A stretch of 27,448 nt of DNA from DASSKF01 sp035690725 (GTDB lineage: Bacteria; Actinomycetota; Actinomycetes; Actinomycetales; Dermatophilaceae): contig DASSKF010000075.1 of assembly GCA_035690725.1 (NCBI GenBank), positions 1 to 27,448 of the forward strand, written 5' to 3'. The translations under genes were made by a program, and so were the position numbers. Shown one piece after another: positions 12,882 to 18,327 of the stretch. Position 1 is the first letter of the stretch, and every line of letters begins with the position of its first letter. The notes beneath the pieces were generated by a model. It made no database searches and had not been told where the DNA came from. It saw only the letters and a program-made list of their open reading frames with translations.

Positions 12882-13628
12882 TCAGCAGAATCGGGGAAGG
12901 TGGTGGGCCAGCTGTCGTCCCCACCAGGGCCAGTCGTGGGCGACATCGTCACCCCACAGGTCCAGCTGGTGGGTGATCTGCTTGTCGCCGAGCAGCTGCG
13001 CGAAGCGCCGGGACGACGGCAGGGCTCCGGTGGGGTGCGTCTCGAACGCCCCGCGGCCGCAGACGAGCAGCACCGACAGCCGGCCGCGCAGCCAGTCGAG
13101 GTGGTCGCCGTGCAGGCCGGCGACGTAGTCGGTCGGGTTCGCGAAGTACGTCGCGTCACCGCGCTCCCCCCAGGCGTGCCAGGTGCCGACGTCGTAGTTG
13201 CCGGACAGCCCGATCGCCAGCGGCGCGACGTCCGCGCGCTGGAACGCGTAGTGCACGGCGTGGTAGGCCCCCATCGAGACCCCGAGGGTGATCATCTCGT
13301 GCGGTCCGTTCGTCTCCTCGTTGATGAACGGTATGACGATCCGGTCCAGCCAGCGCTGGTAGGTCGCGTGCCGCCGTGCTCGCTCCTCGATGGACACACT
13401 GCGGTCCGACCAGCTCCAGCCGTCCAGCGAGTCGACGCAGAAGAAGCTCACCCGGCCGCTGTCGACGAGGTGCTTCACCGCCTCGACCATCCCGCCCGCG
13501 GCGAAGTCCTCCGCGTGCCCGGCCTCGCTCGGGAAGACGAGCACCGGCCGGCCGTAGTGGCCGTGCCGGATCACGCCGAGTCGCTCGCCGCTGCCGGGGA
13601 CCGGCAGGTCCACCCGTCCGGGGTCCAT
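12882..13628 (-). CDS. Putative esterase (alpha/beta-hydrolase, esterase D / PF00756-like)
   Basis: 248-residue soluble serine hydrolase without a signal peptide. The nucleophile elbow is GVSMG (Ser118) followed by AYHAVHYAFQRAD. The probable catalytic His is His231 in DVAHDWPWWGRQL, and an acidic residue lies in CGRGAFE (Glu196). The opening GSGERLGVIRHGHYGRPVLVFPS resembles esterases often annotated 'esterase family protein' next to ATP-grasp genes. The ATG at 13628 has a weak GGAAG about 9 nt upstream. It is upstream of, and co-directional with, the ATP-grasp gene, with which it may work on a shared acyl or ester substrate; that substrate is unknown. A 16-bp palindrome lies about 40 nt upstream. 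Confidence 0.8.
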   Translation of the reverse strand: MDPGRVDLPVPGSGERLGVIRHGHYGRPVLVFPSEAGHAEDFAAGGMVEAVKHLVDSGRVSFFCVDSLDGWSWSDRSVSIEERARRHATYQRWLDRIVIPFINEETNGPHEMITLGVSMGAYHAVHYAFQRADVAPLAIGLSGNYDVGTWHAWGERGDATYFANPTDYVAGLHGDHLDWLRGRLSVLLVCGRGAFETHPTGALPSSRRFAQLLGDKQITHQLDLWGDDVAHDWPWWGRQLAHHLPRFC

Positions 13629-13668
13629 GCCGTCATACTTCCGCAGACGCGCGAGGATGCAAGCACGT

Positions 13669-13684
13669 CCCGCCGATCGGCGGG
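13669..13684. repeat. 16-bp perfect palindrome upstream of the esterase gene
   Basis: CCCGCCGATCGGCGGG is its own reverse complement. It lies in the 113-nt gap between the CnoX-like gene and the esterase gene (both minus). It could be an operator for the esterase operon or a terminator hairpin for the upstream gene. No T-run follows it. Confidence 0.5.
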
Positions 13685-13741
13685 GAGTGTCTCAGCGCCC
13701 CTCGGCGGGACCGGACGCCCGCGGCAGTCCGAGCGCGCGTG

Positions 13742-14677
13742 TCAGTAGAGCGCGCTCATCAGCGAGGTACGCGCCTTGCGGACGCGCTCGTCGCTGGGGC
13801 CGACGATGGAGAAGAGCTCGAGCAGGTGCTCGCGCGCCGCGTTGCGCTCGTCGCCGCCGGTGGCCCGCACCAGGTCGACGAGCCGGACGAAGGCGTCCTC
13901 CACGTGGCCCCCCAGCACGTCGAGGTCGGCGACGAGGCACTGCGCGCTGACGTCGGTGGGGTGGTCCGCGGCGGTGCTGCGGGCGGCCGCCAGGTCGGCG
14001 CCGGCCGTCCGCCGCAGCAGGTTCACCTGGGCCAGGCCCGCCTTCGCGTCCTCGTCGCCCGGGTTGTCCTTGATGGCCCGCTCGTAGGCGGCCGAGGCGG
14101 CGTCGAGGTCGCCCCGCTCGATCGCGTCGAAGGCCTCCTGGTGCAGTGGCGGCAGCGGCTGCTCCTGCTCCTCGTCCTCCGCCGGCGGCTCGTCGGCGCT
14201 GACGCGCCCGGTGATGCCGTTCGCCACCGCCGCCTCGAGGAGCTTGTCGATGACCGCCCGGACCTGGTCGGCCGGCTGCGGCCCCGCGAACAGCGGCACC
14301 GGCTGCCCCTGCAGCACCCCGACGGTCACCGGCACCGACTGCACCTGGAACGCCTGGAAGATGCCGGGGTTGGCGTCGACGTCCACCGACACGAGCTGGA
14401 AGCGGCCGCCGTAGGAGCGGGCGACGTCGGTGAGCGTGTCGGCGAACGTCTGCGACTCGGGCATGCGCGCCGACCAGAGCACGACGACGAGTGGCACGCT
14501 CATCGACGTGTTGACCAGGCCGTTGAAGTTGGCGTCGGTCCCCTCGACGACCACGCCGTCGCCTCCCCCGGCTGCGCCGGCGCCGGCGGCGCCGCTCGCT
14601 CCCGCCGCCGGGCGGCCCAGTGAGGACAGGTCGACAGCGCCGCGCGCCGCCGGTGCGTTGAAAGGCTGGTCACTCAT
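13742..14677 (-). CDS. CnoX/YbbN-like co-chaperone: degenerate thioredoxin domain plus TPR region
   Basis: 311 residues. A low-complexity Ala/Gly-rich N-terminus (about 20-42) precedes a thioredoxin fold (45-155: VVVLWSARMPESQTF, LVSVDVDANPGIFQAFQVQSVPVTVGVLQGQPVPLFAG). An acidic linker (EDEEQEQ) leads to a TPR-like helical region (about 180-305: AFDAIERGDLDAASAAYERAIKDNPGDEDAKAGLAQV). The usual CxxC is replaced by Ser69 and Met72, so no disulfide redox chemistry is expected there; a holdase role is known for the E. coli relative. Start choice: MSDQPFN at 14677 resembles family starts. An in-frame ATG at 14686 has GGAG too close. Confidence in the exact start is modest. Confidence 0.85.
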   Translation of the reverse strand: MSDQPFNAPAARGAVDLSSLGRPAAGASGAAGAGAAGGGDGVVVEGTDANFNGLVNTSMSVPLVVVLWSARMPESQTFADTLTDVARSYGGRFQLVSVDVDANPGIFQAFQVQSVPVTVGVLQGQPVPLFAGPQPADQVRAVIDKLLEAAVANGITGRVSADEPPAEDEEQEQPLPPLHQEAFDAIERGDLDAASAAYERAIKDNPGDEDAKAGLAQVNLLRRTAGADLAAARSTAADHPTDVSAQCLVADLDVLGGHVEDAFVRLVDLVRATGGDERNAAREHLLELFSIVGPSDERVRKARTSLMSALY

Positions 14678-14722
14678 GGCGGTCATTCTCTCCGATGTCG
14701 GGGGACGGGTGGTGGGGGACCC

Positions 14723-15733
14723 TCAGTGGCCGCGTGCACCGACCAGGTGCTCGGACGCGGCGATGACCGAGGCCCGGCCGGTGCCCCGGGGCACCTGCAG
14801 CACCACGAACTCCAGGGTGGTCATCTGCGCGCGGTCGTTGATCTTGTCCTGCTTGGGCTCGAACGCGGTGAAGGACTTGGGCGCGTTGAGGGTGCGGCCG
14901 TCAGCCACGGTGAAGGTGTCGGTCCGCTCGAGGACGGCGAAGACGAGGGCGGAGCCGTCCTGCTGCTTCACGACGTGGGTGTCGTCAGGCAGGACCTGGT
15001 GCTCCTGGCGGAACGTCGCGTAGGCCTCGGTCTCCTGTGCCTGGGATCGCGCCGACTCGCGCACCCGGTTGCCGAAGTGGTCGCCGGTGAACGGCGGGTC
15101 GTTCACCGGCTTCCTCGGGTAGGCGAGGCTCGCTGCATACTGCTGCAGCAGCGTGTCCGGTGCCACGGACAGGCCGGACCGCTGGTCCGCGGGAGGCGTG
15201 GGCGAGCCGTCGGCGAGCGCCGCGAAGGGGGCCACCTCGGTGCCGGGCAGCATCGTGGCCGCCTCGGCGACCTTCCAGCTCTTCCCCGCGGCATCCGAGC
15301 GCACCAGCTGCAGCCGGGGCAGGGCGCCCTGGCCGGCGCCGCTCTGCAGGACCAGCAGTCCCGGGGGCGAGCCCTGGCTCACCGCCAGCGGCGTGGGCTG
15401 CTGGCTGGACAGGGCCGGGTTGTCCGGCGCCAGCGTGGGGCTGACGTGGGCCAGCTTCGCGTCCGCCTTGGTGGCACGCAGCGCCGGCCCGGTGAACGCC
15501 TTCGTGCGGGCGGCTCTCGCGTCCGAGCCACGAGCGCGGACCGCGTCCCCGGCCCGGCTCACCGCGTCGGTCGACACGGCCTGGACCCGCTCCGGCGAGA
15601 TGACGGGGCCCGGCCCGGCCGAGCCGCTCGAGGAGGGGCCGGCGCCCGGTTCACCGGAGCCGCCCGAGCTGCACGCGGTCAGCGCCAGCAGGGCAGAGGC
15701 ACACAGCGCCCCCAGGGCGTTTCGCGGGGTCAT
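14723..15733 (-). CDS. Secreted lipoprotein of unknown function
   Basis: 336 residues. A classical lipoprotein signal (MTPRNALGALCASALLALTAC) has the lipobox LTAC with Cys21 as the lipidation site. It is followed by a Ser/Gly/Pro-rich tether (about 22-50) that would span to the membrane surface. The mature part has no motif I recognise. Two moderately conserved-looking halves are visible: PGLLVLQSGAGQGALPRLQLVRSDAAGKSW and a C-terminal part with VLERTDTFTVADG. There are no extra cysteines, so no disulfides. The ATG at 15733 has no ribosome-binding site, but TATCGT lies 7 nt upstream, which supports this start over a GTG at 15751. It lies 57 nt after the mutase gene, apparently with its own promoter. 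Confidence 0.85.
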   Translation of the reverse strand: MTPRNALGALCASALLALTACSSGGSGEPGAGPSSSGSAGPGPVISPERVQAVSTDAVSRAGDAVRARGSDARAARTKAFTGPALRATKADAKLAHVSPTLAPDNPALSSQQPTPLAVSQGSPPGLLVLQSGAGQGALPRLQLVRSDAAGKSWKVAEAATMLPGTEVAPFAALADGSPTPPADQRSGLSVAPDTLLQQYAASLAYPRKPVNDPPFTGDHFGNRVRESARSQAQETEAYATFRQEHQVLPDDTHVVKQQDGSALVFAVLERTDTFTVADGRTLNAPKSFTAFEPKQDKINDRAQMTTLEFVVLQVPRGTGRASVIAASEHLVGARGH

Positions 15734-15740
15734 GGTCGTC

Positions 15741-15746
15741 ACGATA
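15741..15746 (-). promoter_or_regulatory. -10-like hexamer TATCGT for the lipoprotein gene (leaderless)
   Basis: TATCGT lies 7 nt before ATG 15733 on the minus strand with no Shine-Dalgarno between, implying leaderless initiation and a promoter separate from the upstream mutase gene. Confidence 0.45.
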
Positions 15747-15790
15747 GGCACAGGTCCGGCACCGGCGACAAATCGCCGGCGGCCGGCGCC

Positions 15791-17536
15791 TCAGAAGCGG
15801 GCCGGCTCCCGGTAGTCGCCCCAGACCTCGCGCAGGCTGGTGCAGATCTCGCCGAGGGTGGCCTCGGCCCGCACCGCGTCGAGCATCGCCGGGATGAGGT
15901 TCTCGTCGGTCTGCGCGACCCGGACCATCCGCTCGACCGCGGACCGTGCGGCCGCGTCGTCGCGCTCGCTGCGGCGCCGGCCCAGGGTGGCGACCTGGTC
16001 GCGCTCGACCTCGTGGCTGACGCGCAGGATCTCGAGCTCGCCGCTGACCGACTCGGTGTGGCAGTTCACCCCGACGACCTTCTTGTCGCCCTTCTCCAGC
16101 GCCGTCTGGTACTGGAACGCGGCCTCGGCGATCTCGGACATGAACCAGCCGTCCTCGATGCCGCGCAGGATGCCCGAGGTGATCGGGCCGATCTCGTGCT
16201 TCACGTTGCCCTCGGCGTCGCGGGGCTTGTCGAGCTCGCCCATCCGCCGGACCTTGTCGAAGATCTTCTCGGCCTCGGCCTCGATCTGGTCGGTGAGGGC
16301 CTCGATGTACCAGGACCCGCCCAGCGGGTCCGCGACGTTGGTGACGCCGGTCTCCTCCATGATCACCTGCTGCGTGCGCAGGGCGACCTCGGCCGCGTGC
16401 TCGCTCGGCAGGGCCAAGGTCTCGTCGAGGGCGTTGGTGTGCAGCGAGTTCGTGCCCCCGAGGACGGCCGCGAGCGCCTCGACGGCGGTGCGCACGACGT
16501 TGTTCGTCGGCTGCTGGGCGGTGAGCGAGACCCCGGCGGTCTGGGTGTGGAACCGCAGCCACTGGGCCTTGTCCGTCGTCGCGCCGTAGACGTCCCGCAT
16601 CCAGCGCGCCCAGATGCGGCGGGCCGCGCGGAACTTGGCGATCTCCTCGAAGAAGTCGAGGTGGCTGTCGAAGAAGAAGCTCAGTCCCGGCGCGAAGACG
16701 TCGACGTCGAGACCGCGCGAGGTGCCGAGCTCGACGTAGCCGAAGCCGTCGGCGAGGGTGAAGGCGAGCTCCTGCGCGGCCGTGGAGCCGGCCTCGCGGA
16801 TGTGGTAGCCGGACACCGACAGCGGCTTGTAGGCCGGGATGTTCTCGGAGCAGTACTCCATCAGGTCGCCGATCAGGCGCAGGTGCGGCTCGGGCGCGAA
16901 GAGCCACTCCTTCTGAGCGATGTACTCCTTGAAGATGTCGGTCTGCAGCGTGCCGTCGAGGGCGCCGATGTCGACCCCGTCCCGCTCGGCGGCGACGAGG
17001 TACATGCAGAAGACCGGGACCGCCGGGCCGCTGATGGTCATGGAGGTGGTGACGTCGGAGAGCCGGATGTCCTGGAACAGCCGCTCCATGTCCTCGGCGG
17101 AGTCGATGGCGACGCCGCAGTGGCCCACCTCGCCGAGGCTCAGCGTGTCGTCGGAGTCGCGCCCCATGAGCGTCGGCATGTCGAACGCCACGGACAGGCC
17201 GCCGCCCCCGCGGGCCAGGATCATCTTGTAGCGCTCGTTCGTCTGCTCGGCGTTGCCGAAGCCGGCGAACTGCCGGATGGTCCACGTGCGGCCGCGGTAG
17301 CCGGTCGGGTAGAGCCCGCGGGTGAACGGGAACTCCCCCGGCCACCCGATTCGCTCGAACCCCGGGTAGGCGGCCTCGGCCTCGGCATCCGCGGGACCGT
17401 AGGCGGGCTCCACCTCCTGGCCGGACAGGGTGGTGAAGTCGGCGTCGCGCACCCGGCCCTTCGCGAGGGCGTCGTCGTAGCGCTGCTGCCAGCGCTGTCG
17501 ACCGGAGGGAGCGGCGGACTCGGAGGGGGACGTCAT
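15791..17536 (-). CDS. icmA: Methylmalonyl-CoA mutase family large subunit, isobutyryl-CoA mutase type (IcmA-like)
   Basis: Coenzyme-B12-dependent acyl-CoA mutase catalytic subunit of 581 residues with the (beta/alpha)8 substrate domain only. It ends at VWGDYREPARF with no DxHxxG cobalamin domain, so a separate small subunit is required and is not in this window. Specificity residues indicate isobutyryl/n-butyryl-CoA rather than methylmalonyl-CoA: Phe90 (TIRQFAGF; Tyr in methylmalonyl mutase) and Gln208 (EYIAQKEWLF; Arg there). Ala117 (LSVAFDMP) argues against 2-hydroxyisobutyryl-CoA mutase, which has Asp. The catalytic pair Tyr244-His245 is in VSGYHIREAG. ATG 17536 is preferred over TTG 17545; TAAATT lies 7 nt upstream. 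A MarR gene precedes it and a 20-bp palindrome overlaps its promoter. The symbol is by residue inference. Confidence 0.85.
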   Translation of the reverse strand: MTSPSESAAPSGRQRWQQRYDDALAKGRVRDADFTTLSGQEVEPAYGPADAEAEAAYPGFERIGWPGEFPFTRGLYPTGYRGRTWTIRQFAGFGNAEQTNERYKMILARGGGGLSVAFDMPTLMGRDSDDTLSLGEVGHCGVAIDSAEDMERLFQDIRLSDVTTSMTISGPAVPVFCMYLVAAERDGVDIGALDGTLQTDIFKEYIAQKEWLFAPEPHLRLIGDLMEYCSENIPAYKPLSVSGYHIREAGSTAAQELAFTLADGFGYVELGTSRGLDVDVFAPGLSFFFDSHLDFFEEIAKFRAARRIWARWMRDVYGATTDKAQWLRFHTQTAGVSLTAQQPTNNVVRTAVEALAAVLGGTNSLHTNALDETLALPSEHAAEVALRTQQVIMEETGVTNVADPLGGSWYIEALTDQIEAEAEKIFDKVRRMGELDKPRDAEGNVKHEIGPITSGILRGIEDGWFMSEIAEAAFQYQTALEKGDKKVVGVNCHTESVSGELEILRVSHEVERDQVATLGRRRSERDDAAARSAVERMVRVAQTDENLIPAMLDAVRAEATLGEICTSLREVWGDYREPARF

Positions 17537-17543
17537 ACCGCCC

Positions 17544-17549
17544 AATTTA
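17544..17549 (-). promoter_or_regulatory. -10-like hexamer TAAATT for the acyl-CoA mutase gene (leaderless)
   Basis: TAAATT lies 7 nt before ATG 17536. GTGACA, resembling a -35, lies upstream at about 17565-17571 on the minus strand. Part of the hexamer is inside the palindrome at 17547-17566. Confidence 0.5.
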
Positions 17550-17566
17550 CTAGGACGTCCTACTAA
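17547..17566. promoter_or_regulatory. Palindromic operator candidate, TTACTAGGACGTCCTACTAA
   Basis: A 20-bp inverted repeat with a perfect 12-bp core (TAGGACGTCCTA, 17551-17562); only the fourth position of each arm breaks symmetry. It is AT-richer than its surroundings and overlaps the -10 of the mutase gene. Binding there would block transcription. The MarR protein encoded immediately upstream is the obvious candidate ligand (inference). Confidence 0.65.
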
Positions 17567-17622
17567 CTGTCACCTTCGGGGCCGGCGTCGAGGTCGCCGG
17601 GCCTTCTGGCGCTCCTCCGCTC

Positions 17623-17654
17623 TCGCTCCGATCCTCGCTCCGATCCTCGCTCCG
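17623..17654. repeat. 12-bp tandem repeat between the marR and mutase genes
   Basis: TCGCTCCGATCC occurs twice in tandem (17623-17634, 17635-17646), followed by a partial third copy (TCGCTCCG). It starts about 8 nt past the marR stop on the minus strand and is non-coding. No function is evident. Confidence 0.85.
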
Positions 17655-17662
17655 CTCGATTC

Positions 17663-18205
17663 TCACTCGGCTGGGGGCACCTCCCGCTTGCGGGGGACGA
17701 AGTCGCCGGCGTCCAGCCGGACCTTGCGCAGCAGCGCGAAGAGCTGCGCCAGCTCGGCCGCGGTCAGGGCATCGAGGCTGAACCCCGAGCCGGCGAGGTC
17801 GCGCGCCGCGGCCTCCATCACGTCGACGCCGGACGCGGTGATGCACGCGAGCGTCCCGCGGCCGTCCTGCGGGTTGGGCACCCGCTCGACGAGGCCCTGC
17901 GTGGCGAGCCGCTGCACGATGTGGGTGGCGCTCGTCGGGTGCACCATGAGCCGTTCCCCCACCTTGCTCATCGGCAGCCGGCCCTCCCGGCTGAACGCCA
18001 GCAGCACCAGCGCCTCGAAGCGGGCGAACGTCAGGCCGTGCGGCGCCAGCCGGGCGTCGAAGTCGGCGACGAGCAGCTGCTGCACGCGCATGACGGAGGT
18101 GGCCGCCGCCATCGCCGACGGCGCCGACCGCGGTCCCCACCGCACCCGCCACAGGTCGCGGGCGCGCACGATCGGGTCGAACGGCAACCGGATGCGCGCA
18201 GGCAC
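17663..18205 (-). CDS. MarR-family transcriptional regulator
   Basis: 180-residue winged-helix regulator. LPFDPIVRARDLWRVRWGP and AMAAATSVMRVQQLLVADFDARLAPHGLTFARFEALVLL form the dimerisation and first helices. KVGERLMVHPTSATHIVQRLATQGLVERVPNPQDGRGTLACIT is the helix-turn-helix and wing (about residues 80-125). Members of this subgroup are often near acyl-CoA mutase genes. GTG 18205 is chosen because homology starts just after it and TACCTT lies 7 nt upstream; TTG 18214 is an alternative. The last residues (KREVPPAE) are encoded by a 27-bp interspersed element, suggesting the C-terminus was altered by its insertion. It precedes the mutase gene on the same strand by 126 nt, so it probably represses it. 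Confidence 0.88.
   Translation of the reverse strand: MPARIRLPFDPIVRARDLWRVRWGPRSAPSAMAAATSVMRVQQLLVADFDARLAPHGLTFARFEALVLLAFSREGRLPMSKVGERLMVHPTSATHIVQRLATQGLVERVPNPQDGRGTLACITASGVDVMEAAARDLAGSGFSLDALTAAELAQLFALLRKVRLDAGDFVPRKREVPPAE
17672..17698. repeat. 27-bp interspersed hairpin element, copy A (3' end of marR)
   Basis: From TGGGGGCACCTCCCGCTTGC to GGGGGAC. It matches 26204-26230 at 26 of 27 positions. It contains the perfect stem CCCGC-TT-GCGGG. Here it encodes the C-terminal VPRKREVPP of the MarR protein (minus strand). Confidence 0.85.
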
Positions 18206-18212
18206 GCACGAC

Positions 18213-18218
18213 AAGGTA
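18213..18218 (-). promoter_or_regulatory. -10-like hexamer TACCTT for marR (leaderless)
   Basis: TACCTT lies 7 nt before GTG 18205 on the minus strand, with no Shine-Dalgarno in between. It supports the GTG start. Confidence 0.4.
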
Positions 18219-18278
18219 ACTCGTGTGCCGCGCGAGACCGCGCAGCGCGGCGACCGGCCCGTCGGCCGTCACCGCTCG

Positions 18279-18327
18279 GAGCAGCTCAGAGCAGTTCAGA
18301 TCAGAGCAGTTCAGATCAGAGCAGCTC
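18279..18327. repeat. 15-bp tandem repeat overlapping the stop codon of the hydrolase-glycosyltransferase gene
   Basis: Two perfect 15-bp units (GAGCAGTTCAGATCA at 18289-18303 and 18304-18318) are flanked by partial copies at 18279-18288 and 18319-18327. On the minus strand each unit carries an in-frame TGA, giving the gene's stop (18316-18318) two further in-frame stops downstream at 15-bp spacing (18301-18303, 18286-18288). Confidence 0.92.

Noticed and set aside
15791..17536. 2-hydroxyisobutyryl-CoA mutase or methylmalonyl-CoA mutase assignment
   Set aside because: The Phe90, Ala117 and Gln208 combination matches isobutyryl-CoA mutase; HcmA would have Ile and Asp, MutB Tyr and Arg.
18279..18327. 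CRISPR array
   Set aside because: The repeats are contiguous 15-bp units without spacers and no cas genes are present.
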